A stretch of DNA of 64,000 bases, from positions 248,001 to 312,000 of the forward strand of contig NZ_BDBR01000009.1 in the NCBI RefSeq assembly GCF_001613085.1. Direction: 5' to 3'. Source of the stretch: Nocardia salmonicida NBRC 13393. GTDB lineage: Bacteria > Actinomycetota > Actinomycetes > Mycobacteriales > Mycobacteriaceae. This document shows positions 42,745 to 52,323 of this stretch, one piece after another. Position 1 is the first letter of the stretch. Every line of letters starts with the position of its first letter. Made by a program: the position numbers and the translations under genes. Below the pieces are notes generated by a model that searched no databases, had not been told where the DNA came from, and saw nothing but the letters and a program-made list of their open reading frames with translations.

Positions 42745-43803
42745 ATGACGCTGGTCGAGATGGGGATACCCGCCGTGCGATCGGAGCGGCCGTCCCTGGA
42801 CGGCAGGCCCGAGACGCCGTTCCTCGTCGACCGTTTCGGCCGGATCGCCCGCGACCTACGCGTGTCCATCACCGAGAAATGCTCGCTGCGCTGCACCTAT
42901 TGCATGCCGGAGGAGGGCCTCCCGCCGATTCCGCGCCAGGAACTGCTCACCGCCGACGAGATCGTGCGGCTGGTGTCGCTGGCCGTGCGCGAGCTGGGTG
43001 TGCGGGAGGTGCGGTTCACCGGCGGCGAACCGCTGATGCGCCGCGAGCTGGAACAGATCATCGCGGGCTGTCATGCGGCGGTGCCCGGCACCCCGCTGGC
43101 CATGACCACCAACGGCGTCGGCCTCGAACACCGCATCCACAAGCTCGCGGCGGCAGGCCTGACCAGAGTCAATGTCTCCCTCGACACCGTCGACCGGGAG
43201 GATTTCACCCGTCTCACCCGCCGCGACCGCCTGGAATCGGTGCTCAACGGCATCCGGGCCGCGCGCGACGCGGGCATGGCGCCGGTGAAGGTCAACGCCG
43301 TGCTGATGCGCCAGAATCTGGCGGGCGCGGCCGACCTGCTCGCGTGGTGCCTGGCCGAACAGTGCGAGCTGCGCTTCATCGAGGAAATGCCCCTCGACGC
43401 CGACCACGAGTGGGCTCGCGATCACATGGTGACCGCCGCCGACCTCCTCGATGTCCTCGGCGAGCGCTTCACCCTGACTCCCACCACCCGCGTCGACCCC
43501 TCGGCTCCGGCCGAGAAATGGCTGGTCGACGGCGGACCGGCGACCGTCGGCATCATCGCCACGGTCACCCGCAAGTTCTGCGACAGCTGCGACCGTACCC
43601 GGCTCACCGCCGATGGCATGCTGCGCTCGTGCCTGTTCAGCGACCAGGAGTTCGACGTGCGGTCCGTGCTGCGAGCAGGCGCCGACGACGACGAGGTCGC
43701 CGAGCTGTGGCGTGGCGCGATGTGGCAGAAATGGGCCGGTCACGGTATCGACGCCGCCGGTTTCGTCCCCCCGGAACGCACGATGGGAGCCATTGGTGGT
43801 TGA
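42745..43803 (+). CDS. moaA: GTP 3',8-cyclase
   Basis: A 352-residue radical SAM enzyme that starts molybdenum cofactor synthesis from GTP. The N-terminal cluster motif is C46-SLR-C50-TY-C53, with [10 protein letters not shown] after it; the C-terminal cluster motif is [20 protein letters not shown]. The C-terminus ends in GG as required for activity. The ATG at 42745 is preceded by a weak purine run (AGAG). moaD overlaps its end by 8 nt. No molybdenum cofactor riboswitch is recognisable in the divergent promoter region. Confidence 0.96.
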   Translation: MTLVEMGIPAVRSERPSLDGRPETPFLVDRFGRIARDLRVSITEKCSLRCTYCMPEEGLPPIPRQELLTADEIVRLVSLAVRELGVREVRFTGGEPLMRRELEQIIAGCHAAVPGTPLAMTTNGVGLEHRIHKLAAAGLTRVNVSLDTVDREDFTRLTRRDRLESVLNGIRAARDAGMAPVKVNAVLMRQNLAGAADLLAWCLAEQCELRFIEEMPLDADHEWARDHMVTAADLLDVLGERFTLTPTTRVDPSAPAEKWLVDGGPATVGIIATVTRKFCDSCDRTRLTADGMLRSCLFSDQEFDVRSVLRAGADDDEVAELWRGAMWQKWAGHGIDAAGFVPPERTMGAIGG

Positions 43804-44038
43804 GGTCCGCTATTTCGCCGCCATCGCCGACGCGGTCGGCAAGAACACCGAATCCCTGGACCTACCCGACGGCGCCACCGTCGCCGACCTACGGGCGACC
43901 CTCGCCGCCACCTACGGTTCCGACGTCGACGGCCTGGTCGGCGTCTGCGCCTTCCTCATCGGTGACGAACTCACGCGCGACCCGTCGGCCATGCTGCGCG
44001 ACCGCGTCGACGTACTGCCCCCGTTCGCCGGGGGCTAG
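43796..44038 (+). CDS. moaD: Molybdopterin synthase sulfur carrier subunit
   Basis: An 80-residue ubiquitin-like MoaD ([35 protein letters not shown]) ending in the essential FAGG, where sulfur is carried as thiocarboxylate for MoaE. The GTG at 43796 overlaps the moaA end by 8 nt. Confidence 0.94.
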   Translation: MVEVRYFAAIADAVGKNTESLDLPDGATVADLRATLAATYGSDVDGLVGVCAFLIGDELTRDPSAMLRDRVDVLPPFAGG

Positions 44039-44067
44039 TCGCGCATGGTCCAGAGCAAGGCCCCGAT

Positions 44068-44406
44068 GTGGCGACCTACCTCGCCGAACTCCCCGCCCAC
44101 CGGCGCGGGGCGCTGACCAGGCTGCGTGCGCTGTGCCTGGCGGAGCTGACCGGCTTCAGCGAGGTGATGTCCTACGGCATGCCCGCCTACGAGCGCGACG
44201 GCATCGGCGAGGTCGCCTTCGCCGGTCAGAAGCAGTACATCTCGTTCTACCTGCTTCGCTTCGACGTGCGTGCGGCCTTCGCCGATCGCCTCGCGAGCCA
44301 GGACATGGGCAAGGGATGCCTGCGCTTCCGCAAGGAACCGGACTACGAACTCATTCGGGACCTGTTGCGCGCCACCGCATCCGGTGAGGGCGCGGCGATC
44401 TGTTGA
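44068..44406 (+). CDS. DUF1801-family protein, possibly 5'-frameshifted
   Basis: A 112-residue DUF1801 protein (YdhG/Fra-like; AELPAHRRGALTRLRALCLAELTGFSEVMSYGMPAYERDG). The family's usual start (M-x-x-SKAPDVATYL) is readable only if one base is added: ATG at 44045 gives MVQSKAP, then the frame shifts near 44064 into DVATYL. So the ancestral start seems lost by a one-base deletion, and the GTG at 44068 is the best remaining start, with AAGG 8 nt upstream. Function unknown. Confidence 0.7.
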   Translation: MATYLAELPAHRRGALTRLRALCLAELTGFSEVMSYGMPAYERDGIGEVAFAGQKQYISFYLLRFDVRAAFADRLASQDMGKGCLRFRKEPDYELIRDLLRATASGEGAAIC

Positions 44407-44435
44407 TCTAGTGGGCGCCGGTTCGGTGCATTCGG

Positions 44436-45260
44436 CTAGCGCCACCAGGTGTCGAGCGGGGTGACCGGGACGGTGCGCTTGTGGCGGGTGTTGGTGAAGA
44501 TCGACTCCACCCGCGTGGCCACCTCGGGGGTGACGTCCTTGCCTTCGAGGTAGTCGTCGATCTCGGCGTAGCGCAGGCCGAGCGCGTCCTCGTCGGCGAG
44601 GGCGGGACGGTCGTCCTCGAGGTCGGCGGTGGGGACCTTGGACCAGATGCTCGACGGGGCGCCGAGTTCTTGCAGCAGGGCCGCGCCCTGACGCTTGGTG
44701 AGACCGGTGAGGGGAGTCAGGTCGACACCGCCGTCGCCGAACTTGGTGAAGAATCCGGTGACCGCTTCGGCCGCGTGATCGGTGCCGACCACCAGCAGGC
44801 TTTCCTGGCCCGCGAGGGCGTACTGGGCGACCATCCGCTCGCGCGCCTTGATGTTGCCGCGCACGAAGTCGCGCAACCGCTCGTGATCCAGCGCGCCCGC
44901 GACCTCGATGCCCACGGCGTCGGCGCTGGGGCGGATGTTCACCACGACCGTGCGATCGGGGTCGACGAAGTTCAACGCGATCTGCGCGTCGTGCTCGTCG
45001 GCCTGCATGCCGTAGGGCAGCCGTACCGCCAGGAATTTCGCCTCGACGCCCTCGGCCCGCAGCTCCTCGACGGCGAGCTGGCACAGCCGACCGGCCAGCG
45101 CGCTGTCCTGTCCGCCACTGATCCCTAGGGCGAACCCTTTGGCCGGGGTGGTGGCCAGGTAGTCCTTCAGGAAGTCGACGCGCTGCCGGACCTCCTGCTT
45201 CGGCTCGATCTCGGGCTGTACACCCAATTCGGCAATGATCTGTTCACGCAGTGTCCCCAT
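44436..45260 (-). CDS. nadE: NH3-dependent NAD+ synthetase
   Basis: A 274-residue single-domain NAD synthetase that amidates deamido-NAD. The ATP-pyrophosphatase loop [14 protein letters not shown] is intact, followed by [61 protein letters not shown] and [21 protein letters not shown]. No glutaminase domain, so it uses ammonia, the E. coli-type form rather than the mycobacterial glutamine-dependent one. It follows the TetR gene on the same strand after 6 nt. Confidence 0.95.
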   Translation of the reverse strand: MGTLREQIIAELGVQPEIEPKQEVRQRVDFLKDYLATTPAKGFALGISGGQDSALAGRLCQLAVEELRAEGVEAKFLAVRLPYGMQADEHDAQIALNFVDPDRTVVVNIRPSADAVGIEVAGALDHERLRDFVRGNIKARERMVAQYALAGQESLLVVGTDHAAEAVTGFFTKFGDGGVDLTPLTGLTKRQGAALLQELGAPSSIWSKVPTADLEDDRPALADEDALGLRYAEIDDYLEGKDVTPEVATRVESIFTNTRHKRTVPVTPLDTWWR

Positions 45261-45266
45261 GCCGTC

Positions 45267-45923
45267 TCACTCTACTTGTGGGGCAGGGGAAATGACCCGG
45301 CGAACCAGCCATTCCCAGTTGTCGCCGATCTGCTCGCGCGAGTAACCCAGCACCTCGACCTGGTGGATGATCAGCGCCGCCGACAGCGTGGACAGCAGCG
45401 AGTCGGCGATCAGCGCGACTTCACCGTCGACCCCGGCCGCGCGCAGCAGCAGCGTGACGTGCGCCTTGTGCAGGGCGTACGGCCCGCCGCCGAAACGCCC
45501 GTTCTCCTCGGCGGCCCGATGCAGATCGCCCTCGACCTCGACATCGAGCAGCCGAGTCCGCCCGAACGCGATCAGCCGCTCGACCGGGTTCGCTTCGGGG
45601 CCGAGCGGCGCCGGGCCGAACATGAACGCGGCCTGGAACTTCTGCTCGGAATGATCCAGCAGCGCCAGCATCAGCCCGGTGCGATTGCCGAATCGGCGAA
45701 AGACCGTGCCCTTGCCCACTCCCGCGCGCTTGGCCAGGGCGTCCATCGTCAGACCGTCGACGCCGTGCTCACGCACCAACTGCTGGGCCGCGTCGAGCAG
45801 CAGGGCGCGATTGCGCGCGGCATCGGCACGTTCGACGGGTTCCGCGCTGCCGGGCAGCGGCTGTCCGATCCCCAGCAGGGGCGGTTCGTCGGATCTGGGT
45901 GTGCCGTAGCTCACGCCGCTCAC
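45267..45923 (-). CDS. TetR-family regulator
   Basis: A 218-residue regulator with HTH LTMDALAKRAGVGKGTVFRRFGNRTGLMLALLDH. It is divergent from an NADPH-dependent FMN reductase gene with a perfect palindrome in between, the usual layout of a self-controlled reductase regulator. nadE lies 6 nt downstream and may be co-transcribed. Effector not known. Confidence 0.88.
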   Translation of the reverse strand: MSGVSYGTPRSDEPPLLGIGQPLPGSAEPVERADAARNRALLLDAAQQLVREHGVDGLTMDALAKRAGVGKGTVFRRFGNRTGLMLALLDHSEQKFQAAFMFGPAPLGPEANPVERLIAFGRTRLLDVEVEGDLHRAAEENGRFGGGPYALHKAHVTLLLRAAGVDGEVALIADSLLSTLSAALIIHQVEVLGYSREQIGDNWEWLVRRVISPAPQVE

Positions 45924-45941
45924 ACGTCCTCCGCGGGAAGT

Positions 45942-45961
45942 AATCGGACCGAGGTCCGGTT
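45942..45961. promoter_or_regulatory. TetR operator between regulator and FMN reductase
   Basis: CGGACC (45945-45950) and GGTCCG (45953-45958) form a perfect 6-2-6 palindrome, flanked by AA and TT. It lies 22 bp from the TetR start and 53 bp from the reductase start, so binding would cover both promoters. Confidence 0.65.
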
Positions 45962-46010
45962 ATTGTCGGATGAAACTTGGATCATTCCACTGAGTACACC
46001 AGGAGTCGCA

Positions 46011-46580
46011 ATGAGCGAGACCCGCATCCTTACTCTCGTCGGAAGCCTGCGCGCGGGCTCCATCAATCGCCGCCTGGCCGAGGCTGCCGTGCAGACCGCG
46101 CCCGCCGACGTCGACATCACCATCTACGAGGGTCTCGGCGAGATCCCGTTCTACAACGAAGACCTCGATGTGCCCGACGCCGTGCCCGCGCAGGCCGCCG
46201 CGCTGCGTGCCGCCGTCGCCGCGGCCGATGCCGTCCTGCTGGTCACTCCCGAATACAACGGCACCCTGCCCGCCGTGCTGAAGAACGCCATCGACTGGGC
46301 CTCGCGTCCGTACGGCGCCGGCTCGATCAAGGGTAAGCCGGTCGCCGTGGTGAGCGCGTCGATCAGCCCGAACGCCGCGGCGTGGGCGCACGGCGACACC
46401 GTCAAGTCCGTGGGCGTGGCGGGCGGCGTCGTCGTCGAGTCGGCGCACGCGCAGTTCGCGACCATCGGCGAGCGTTTCGCGCAGACTCATCCGACTGAGG
46501 ACGCCGAGGCGCTGACCCAGCTCGGCGCGACCGTCCACGAGTTGGTCGCCGCGGTGAACGGCACTTTGGTCTCGGCGTAA
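46011..46580 (+). CDS. NADPH-dependent FMN reductase (quinone/azo-reductase type)
   Basis: A 189-residue flavodoxin-fold reductase: LVGSLRAGSINRRLAEAA is the phosphate-binding loop for FMN, and VTPEYNGTLPAVLKNAIDW is the flavin-ring loop typical of NAD(P)H:FMN/quinone reductases. It is divergent from, and probably repressed by, the TetR protein. A perfect 14-bp hairpin follows. Confidence 0.9.
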   Translation: MSETRILTLVGSLRAGSINRRLAEAAVQTAPADVDITIYEGLGEIPFYNEDLDVPDAVPAQAAALRAAVAAADAVLLVTPEYNGTLPAVLKNAIDWASRPYGAGSIKGKPVAVVSASISPNAAAWAHGDTVKSVGVAGGVVVESAHAQFATIGERFAQTHPTEDAEALTQLGATVHELVAAVNGTLVSA

Positions 46581-46595
46581 GCTGGGCGTTCGGCA

Positions 46596-46626
46596 GGGCG
46601 TCGCATCCGTCACGGATGCGACGCCC
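46596..46626 (+). terminator. Perfect hairpin after the FMN reductase gene
   Basis: Arms 46596-46609 and 46613-46626 form 14 perfect pairs around TCA, 15 nt after the stop. Only TT follows, so it is a terminator of the type without a U-tract. Confidence 0.75.
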
Positions 46627-46755
46627 TTCGGCTGTCCACGGGGTTTGCTGAAGACTCGCCGGTAGATGAAATCGTGATCTGAACCACTGTTTTCCCTGCT
46701 GGCCGGTGGCCCGTCCTGGGACTTACCGCGTGGGAATTACATCCGTGCGACTCGC

Positions 46756-46799
46756 AACACCTTGTGTTGTTCCCATCTGTCGGACACTAGGTGTAGTGT
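46756..46799. promoter_or_regulatory. NrdR boxes upstream of nrdHIE
   Basis: ACACTAGGTGTAGTGT (46784-46799) is a 16-bp box with perfect ACACTA/TAGTGT arms, matching the NrdR consensus. A second element, AACAC-CTT-GTGTT (46756-46768), lies about 30 bp upstream, close to three helical turns as usual for NrdR pairs. The rest of the 387-bp gap before nrdH holds the hairpin after the reductase gene and no gene. Confidence 0.8.
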
Positions 46800-46967
46800 C
46801 TGTCGTACTGGAAGACGGTGTGAAGCCACCACTGATCGGGCCCAAGGGAAGGGGTTGCGAGCAGGGCTTTCTTCGCTAGATCCAGGAGTTTGCGCAGCAT
46901 CACCCGTTCGTGCATTGCATACGGATCACAGGCTGTGGATCAGGCATAGGAGAGAGGGACTTCCATC

Positions 46968-47201
46968 ATGACCATCACCGTGTACACCAAGCCCGCTTGC
47001 GTGCAGTGCAACGCCACCTACAAGGCGCTCGACAAGGTCGGGGTGGACTACGAAGTCATCGACATCTCGGAGAACGACGAGGCGCGTGATTTCGTCATGG
47101 CACTGGGCTACCTGCAGGCGCCGGTCGTCGTCGCGGGTGAGGATCACTGGTCGGGCTTCCGTCCCGACCGCATCAAGTCGCTCGCCGTCGCGGCTGCCTA
47201 G
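46968..47201 (+). CDS. nrdH: NrdH glutaredoxin-like redoxin
   Basis: A 77-residue thioredoxin-fold redoxin that reduces class Ib ribonucleotide reductase. The active site is C11-VQ-C14 in YTKPACVQCNATYKAL, with WSGFRPDRI near the end, the NrdH signature. AGGAGAGAGGGA precedes the ATG. First gene of nrdHIE. Confidence 0.96.
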   Translation: MTITVYTKPACVQCNATYKALDKVGVDYEVIDISENDEARDFVMALGYLQAPVVVAGEDHWSGFRPDRIKSLAVAAA

Positions 47202-47231
47202 TTCGCGCCGGTTCGCCGGTAAGGAGGCGCC

Positions 47232-47705
47232 ATGCCCGAGCAGATGTCTCCGGGCGGGCTGGTCTACTTCTCCAGCGCCTCGGAGAACACCCATCGTTTC
47301 GTCGAGAAGCTCGGTCTCCCGGCTACTCGACTTCCACTGCACACATCATCTGATCCGCCGCGGATCGACGAACCCTACGTGCTGATCACCCCCACCTATG
47401 GCGGTGGTCGGCACGTCATGGGTGGACAGCGTCCCGACAAGGACCTCGTTCCGCGGCAAGTCGCCAAGTTCCTCAACGACCCACACAACCGCGCGCTGCT
47501 GCGCGGGGTGATCGCGGCCGGCAACACGAACTTCGGCGATACCTATTGCGTTGCAGGAGACATCATCTCGCAAAAATGCGGGGTGCCGTATCTGTATCGC
47601 TTCGAACTCATGGGAACCGCTGAGGACGTCGCGCGCGTCCGAGAGGGATTGGGATTGTTTTGGCAACAGCAACCACAGCACCGGCAGGCAAGTCAGCACG
47701 CCTAG
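47232..47705 (+). CDS. nrdI: NrdI flavodoxin-like protein
   Basis: A 157-residue NrdI, the flavoprotein that supplies oxidant to build the Mn(III)2-tyrosyl cofactor of NrdF. Blocks: [17 protein letters not shown] (FMN phosphate loop), [41 protein letters not shown] lies before the ATG. Its 3' end overlaps nrdE by 46 nt. Confidence 0.95.
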   Translation: MPEQMSPGGLVYFSSASENTHRFVEKLGLPATRLPLHTSSDPPRIDEPYVLITPTYGGGRHVMGGQRPDKDLVPRQVAKFLNDPHNRALLRGVIAAGNTNFGDTYCVAGDIISQKCGVPYLYRFELMGTAEDVARVREGLGLFWQQQPQHRQASQHA

Positions 47706-49846
47706 AGCAGTCGGCGGTGCGCGGCGAGGCGGGCGAGGTGCTCGACTACCACGCTCTCAACGCGATGTTGAACCTGTACGGCCCCAACGGTGAGATCCAG
47801 TTCGACAAGGATCGAGAGGCCGCGAACCAGTATTTCCTCCAGCACGTGAACCAGAACACGGTCTTCTTCCACAACCTGGACGAGAAGCTGGACTACCTGG
47901 TCAAGGAGAACTACTACGAGACCGAGGTGCTCGACCAGTACGGTCGCGCCTTCGTCAAGCAGCTGTTCCAGCAGGCCTACGCCAAGAAGTTCCGGTTCCC
48001 GACCTTCCTCGGCGCGTTCAAGTACTACACCTCGTACACGCTCAAGACCTTCGACGGTAAGCGCTACCTGGAGCGGTTCGAAGATCGTGTCTGCATGGTC
48101 GCGCTGACGCTGGCCGCCGGTGACGAGGTGCTCGCGAGCAACCTGGTCGACGAGATCATCGACGGCCGCTTCCAGCCCGCCACCCCCACCTTCCTCAACT
48201 CCGGCAAGAAGCAGCGCGGCGAGCCCGTGTCCTGCTTCCTGCTGCGCATCGAGGACAACATGGAGTCCATCGGGCGCTCCATCAACTCCGCGCTGCAGCT
48301 GTCCAAGCGCGGCGGCGGCGTCGCCCTGCTGCTGAGCAACATTCGTGAGCACGGCGCCCCGATCAAGAAGATCGAGAACCAGAGCTCGGGTGTCATCCCG
48401 ATCATGAAGCTGCTCGAGGACTCGTTCTCCTACGCCAACCAGTTGGGTGCGCGTCAGGGCGCGGGCGCGGTGTACCTGCACGCGCACCACCCCGACATCT
48501 ACCGCTTCCTCGACACCAAGCGCGAGAACGCCGACGAGAAGATCCGCATCAAGACGCTGTCGCTGGGTGTGGTGATCCCCGACATCACCTTCGAGCTGGC
48601 GAAGAAGAACGAGGACATGTACCTGTTCTCGCCGTACGACGTCGAGCGCATCTACGGTGTGCCGTTCGCCGATGTGAACGTCACCGAGAAGTACTACGAG
48701 ATGGTCGACGACAAGCGCATCCGTAAGTCGAAGATCAAGGCGCGCGAGTTCTTCCAGACCATCGCCGAGCTGCAGTTCGAGTCGGGCTACCCCTACATCA
48801 TGTTCGAGGACACGGTGAACCGGGCCAACCCGATCAAGGGCAAGATCACCCACTCGAACCTGTGCTCGGAGATCCTGCAGGTCTCCACCCCCTCGGAATT
48901 CAACGACGATCTGTCGTATTCCAAGGTGGGCAAGGACATTTCGTGCAACCTCGGTTCGCTCAACATCGCCAAGGCGATGGACTCGCCCGACTTCGGTCAG
49001 ACCATCGAGACCTCGATCCGCGCGCTCACCGCTGTCTCGGATCAGACCCACATCTTCTCGGTGCCCTCGATCGAGCAGGGCAACAACGAGTCCCACGCCA
49101 TCGGCCTCGGACAGATGAACCTGCACGGATACCTGGCGCGTGAGCGGGTCCACTACGGCTCCGAAGAAGGTGTGGATTTCACCAACATCTACTTCTACAC
49201 CGTGGTCTACCACGCGATTCGGTCCTCGAACCTGATCGCCAAGGAGCGCGGCTCCTCGTTCGGTGGGTTCGCCGAATCCAAGTACGCCAGCGGCGAGTAC
49301 TTCGACAAGTACACCGAGCAGGCGTGGGTGCCCAAGACCGACAAGGTGGCGCAGATGTTCGCCGAGGCCGGCGTGCGCATCCCCACCCAGGACGACTGGC
49401 GTCTGCTGAAGGCCTCGGTGCAGGAATACGGCATCTACAACCAGAACCTGCAGGCCGTGCCGCCGACGGGTTCGATCTCCTACATCAACCACTCCACCAG
49501 CTCGATCCACCCGGTGGCGTCGAAGATCGAGATCCGCAAGGAAGGCAAGATCGGCCGCGTCTACTACCCGGCCCCTTACCTGGACAACGACAATCTCGAG
49601 TACTACGACGACGCTTACGAAATCGGCTACGAGAAGATCATCGACACCTACGCCGCGGCCACCCAGCACGTGGACCAGGGCTTGTCGCTGACGCTGTTCT
49701 TCAAGGACACCGCCACCACCCGCGACCTGAACAAGGCGCAGATCTACGCGTGGCGCAAGGGCATCAAGACGCTCTACTACATCCGCCTGCGCCAGATGGC
49801 CCTCGAGGGGACCGAAGTCGAGGGTTGCGTGTCGTGCATGTTGTGA
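47660..49846 (+). CDS. nrdE: Class Ib ribonucleoside-diphosphate reductase alpha subunit
   Basis: A 728-residue catalytic subunit of class Ib ribonucleotide reductase. ATPLLPV-like motifs are absent as expected; diagnostic blocks are [25 protein letters not shown] (first active-site Cys), [13 protein letters not shown] (radical Cys), the [19 protein letters not shown] loop and a C-terminal CVSC redox pair in GCVSCML. The TTG at 47660 is one choice; a GTG at 47717 would remove the overlap with nrdI. The beta subunit is encoded 10 kb away at 60211. Confidence 0.96.
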   Translation: MATATTAPAGKSARLEQSAVRGEAGEVLDYHALNAMLNLYGPNGEIQFDKDREAANQYFLQHVNQNTVFFHNLDEKLDYLVKENYYETEVLDQYGRAFVKQLFQQAYAKKFRFPTFLGAFKYYTSYTLKTFDGKRYLERFEDRVCMVALTLAAGDEVLASNLVDEIIDGRFQPATPTFLNSGKKQRGEPVSCFLLRIEDNMESIGRSINSALQLSKRGGGVALLLSNIREHGAPIKKIENQSSGVIPIMKLLEDSFSYANQLGARQGAGAVYLHAHHPDIYRFLDTKRENADEKIRIKTLSLGVVIPDITFELAKKNEDMYLFSPYDVERIYGVPFADVNVTEKYYEMVDDKRIRKSKIKAREFFQTIAELQFESGYPYIMFEDTVNRANPIKGKITHSNLCSEILQVSTPSEFNDDLSYSKVGKDISCNLGSLNIAKAMDSPDFGQTIETSIRALTAVSDQTHIFSVPSIEQGNNESHAIGLGQMNLHGYLARERVHYGSEEGVDFTNIYFYTVVYHAIRSSNLIAKERGSSFGGFAESKYASGEYFDKYTEQAWVPKTDKVAQMFAEAGVRIPTQDDWRLLKASVQEYGIYNQNLQAVPPTGSISYINHSTSSIHPVASKIEIRKEGKIGRVYYPAPYLDNDNLEYYDDAYEIGYEKIIDTYAAATQHVDQGLSLTLFFKDTATTRDLNKAQIYAWRKGIKTLYYIRLRQMALEGTEVEGCVSCML

Positions 49847-49861
49847 GCTGAGCTAACGATA

Positions 49862-49892
49862 AAGGGCGGTCTCTCTGGGAGACCGCCCTTTT
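49862..49892. terminator. Bidirectional Rho-independent terminator after nrdE
   Basis: AAGGGCGGTCTC (49862-49873) pairs perfectly with GAGACCGCCCTT (49879-49890), 5-nt loop, with T residues after it and A residues before it. It serves nrdE and probably the convergent RDD gene. Confidence 0.9.
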
Positions 49893-49896
49893 CGCG

Positions 49897-50343
49897 TCAG
49901 GGGGCACTGTCGAAGAGGTCGAAGCAGGACCAGCCGCCGCGGAACCACTGGCCGATCAGCTGCCAGGTCGACGGGTAGGTGCCGTCGGCGTACCGCAGTC
50001 GGAGCCCGTACGAGCATTTGCCGATCGTCGTCCGGGTGAGCCGTTGGACGATCGTGCGGTGCAGGAAGGACGCGCCGAGCCAGGCGAGGATGCCGTACAG
50101 AACGGCCGTCGTGCCGGACGCGATGTACCAGGCGGTGGCGCCGATCGCGGCGTGCAGCGCCATATCGATGAGGAACGCGGGTATCACGCCGGTCTCGTCG
50201 CCGCTGGAAGTGCTTCCGGTGAGCGGGAATTCGTCCGTCGGGCGCCGACGTGTCTCGGCAGCGATGCGCCTCGGTCGCACATCGGCGCCGCGGGCGTATC
50301 CGCTGTTCCTCGTCGCGTGCCGGGGCGGTGCTGCGTTGCTCAT
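49897..50343 (-). CDS. RDD-family membrane protein
   Basis: A protein of about 148 residues: basic disordered N-terminus, then two membrane helices (FLIDMALHAAIGATAWYIASG and AVLYGILAWLGASFLHRTI) and RTTIGKCSYGLRLRYADGTYPSTWQLIGQWFRG, the RDD-domain pattern of TIGKxxxGLRV. Such proteins have unclear roles, some in transport. ATG at 50343 is used; a GTG at 50364 is possible. Confidence 0.75.
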   Translation of the reverse strand: MSNAAPPRHATRNSGYARGADVRPRRIAAETRRRPTDEFPLTGSTSSGDETGVIPAFLIDMALHAAIGATAWYIASGTTAVLYGILAWLGASFLHRTIVQRLTRTTIGKCSYGLRLRYADGTYPSTWQLIGQWFRGGWSCFDLFDSAP

Positions 50344-50439
50344 GGGGCTCAGCGTGGTCGACACCGCTTAACAACCACCCGCTGCCGACCTTGTCGACCT
50401 GATCACCGCGTCTCTTGCGGCGGTGCCTCGCATGAATTA

Positions 50440-50454
50440 TGGTCTATATGACTA
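50440..50454. promoter_or_regulatory. NrtR-like operator upstream of pnuC
   Basis: TGGTCTATATGACTA (50440-50454) read on the minus strand is TAGTCATATAGACCA, a near-perfect 15-bp palindrome matching the TAGTnnTnnnnACTA-type consensus of the NAD-salvage repressor NrtR except at one base. It lies 16 bp before the pnuC start. Confidence 0.5.
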
Positions 50455-50470
50455 ATAGTGGGGGTGGGAG

Positions 50471-51112
50471 ATGGACGTGCTGGATCTGGTTGCCGCACTG
50501 CAGCAGCCGTTGTTCACGGTGCTCGGTACGGCGGTGAGCTGGACTGAGGTGCTCGGGTTCGGCAGCGGAGCGCTGTGCGTGTGGTTGGTCGCTCGCCAGC
50601 ACATCGCGAACTGGCCGATCGGCATCGCCAACAATGTGCTCTTCATTCTGTTGTTCACCCAGGCCGAGCTTTTCGCCGACGCGGGGTTGCAGGTGGTGTT
50701 CATCGCGCTGGCCGGGTACGGGTGGTGGACGTGGGTGCACGGGTCCTCGCGCACCGAGCCACTGCCGGTGCGTCGGACGACGCGGGTCGAATGGCTGTGG
50801 CTCGCGGCGTGCGGGGTGCTCGGTACCGCCGCGATCACCGTGCTGCTCGACACGGCCACCGAGTCCACCGTGCCGTTCTGGGACGCGCTCACCACCGCGC
50901 TGTCGCTGATGGCGACCTATGGGCAGTGCCGTAAACGGCTGGAGTCGTGGTGGTTGTGGATCGCGGCGGACATCGTCTACATCCCGCTGTATGCCTACAA
51001 GGGGCTGTACCTGACGGCGCTGTTGTACCTCGGATTCCTCGTACTGTGCGTTCGGGGGTTGATCGCTTGGCGCCGTGATGTGGTCGAGGCCCCGGTGGCG
51101 GTCGCGGCATGA
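50471..51112 (+). CDS. pnuC: Nicotinamide riboside/mononucleotide transporter
   Basis: A 213-residue PnuC with seven or so membrane helices. Recognisable blocks are WTEVLGFGSGALCVWLVARQHIANWPIGIANNVLFILLFTQAELFADAGLQ and WWLWIAADIVYIPLYAYKGLYLTALLY, which carry the substrate-site tryptophans and asparagine of the family. It overlaps the NadR-like gene by 4 nt; import and phosphorylation of nicotinamide riboside would be coupled. Confidence 0.92.
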   Translation: MDVLDLVAALQQPLFTVLGTAVSWTEVLGFGSGALCVWLVARQHIANWPIGIANNVLFILLFTQAELFADAGLQVVFIALAGYGWWTWVHGSSRTEPLPVRRTTRVEWLWLAACGVLGTAAITVLLDTATESTVPFWDALTTALSLMATYGQCRKRLESWWLWIAADIVYIPLYAYKGLYLTALLYLGFLVLCVRGLIAWRRDVVEAPVAVAA

Positions 51113-52173
51113 CGCGGTATGGGCACGGGTTGGTTCTCGGCAAGTTCTATCCGCCGCACGCGGGTCATCACCACCTGGTTCGCACCGCCGCCGCCCGCTG
51201 TGAGCGGCTGACCGTGCTGGTCTGCGCGTCGTCGGTGGAGTCGATCCCGCTCGCCGACCGTGTGGCCTGGATGCGCGAAATGCATTCTGATCCAGCTATT
51301 TCCGTCGTCGGCGCCGTTGACGACGTGCCGATGGACATCACCGACCCCGCCATCTGGGACGCCCACATGGCGGTGTTCTTCGCCGCTGTCGCAGACCCCG
51401 TCGACGCGGTCTTCACCTCGGAGGCTTACGGCGACGAGCTGGGCCGGCGCTTCGGCGCCGACGCGATCTGTGTCGACCCGCAGCGCCTGCGCCACCCGAT
51501 CTCAGCGACCGACATCCGCCGAAATCCCCTCGCCCACTGGGACTTCCTGTCCCCGCCGGTCCGCGCCGCGATGACCAAGCGGGTGGTGGTGCTCGGTGCG
51601 GAATCGACCGGAACCACGACCGTCGCGCAGGCGCTCGCCGCGCACTACGGCGCCCGCTACGTCCCCGAGTACGGCCGCGAATACAGCGAACGAAAGCTGG
51701 CCGCACTCGGTCCGGGCGGGCACTGGTCCGATATCGAATTCACCTCGCCCGAATTCCCGCTGATCGCCGCGCACCAGCAGGCGGGCGAGGATCGCGCGGC
51801 CCGCGAAACCGGCCCGGTACTCGTCTGCGATACCGATGCCTTCGCCACGACCATCTGGCACGAACGCTATCTCGGCTATACCCATCCCGGCATCGTCGCC
51901 GAGCACCGCCAGCACCTGTGGCTGCTCACCGACCATGTCGGCGTCGCGTTCGAAGACGACGGTCTGCGCGACGGCGAGCACCTGCGGCCGTGGATGACCG
52001 AGCGTTTCCGCACCGAACTCACCCGCACCGGCCGGCGATTCACGATGCTGACCGGGCCACCCGAACAGCGCCTCGCCACCGCCGTAGCCGCTGTCGACGC
52101 GCTGCTGGCCGAAGGCTGGGACATCGCGGACCCGCTGCCGGAGCGCGCCACAACCGAACGGGCGTGCACCTAG
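51109..52173 (+). CDS. NadR-like NMN adenylyltransferase / ribosylnicotinamide kinase
   Basis: A 354-residue two-domain enzyme. The N-terminal nucleotidyltransferase domain has H17-AGH20 (FYPPHAGH) and the ISATDIRRNPLAHW ISxTxIR motif. The C-terminal kinase domain begins GAESTGTTT (163-171); the Walker A lysine position is Thr169 rather than Lys, while the rest (YVPEYGREYSE, PVLVCDTDAFATTIWHERYLG) is NadR-like. No N-terminal DNA-binding domain. With PnuC it forms an NAD salvage operon. Confidence 0.88.
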   Translation: MTRYGHGLVLGKFYPPHAGHHHLVRTAAARCERLTVLVCASSVESIPLADRVAWMREMHSDPAISVVGAVDDVPMDITDPAIWDAHMAVFFAAVADPVDAVFTSEAYGDELGRRFGADAICVDPQRLRHPISATDIRRNPLAHWDFLSPPVRAAMTKRVVVLGAESTGTTTVAQALAAHYGARYVPEYGREYSERKLAALGPGGHWSDIEFTSPEFPLIAAHQQAGEDRAARETGPVLVCDTDAFATTIWHERYLGYTHPGIVAEHRQHLWLLTDHVGVAFEDDGLRDGEHLRPWMTERFRTELTRTGRRFTMLTGPPEQRLATAVAAVDALLAEGWDIADPLPERATTERACT

Positions 52174-52323
52174 AACGCAGACCGAGCGCAACGTGCGAGT
52201 TCGTCACAGCATCGGGTGCGGGGTTGTGGTGATCGGCCCAGGCTTGGCGAACGACGGCTCGGGGCGGCCGCGAACCTTGTTACCGTGGCCGCGTTTTGCG
52301 ATGCACGGTGAGAGGGAACACGG

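Noticed and set aside
47702..49669. Long minus-strand open frame opposite nrdE
   Set aside because: Low-complexity Val/Leu/Asp/Arg composition and full overlap with a certain gene; a codon-bias shadow.
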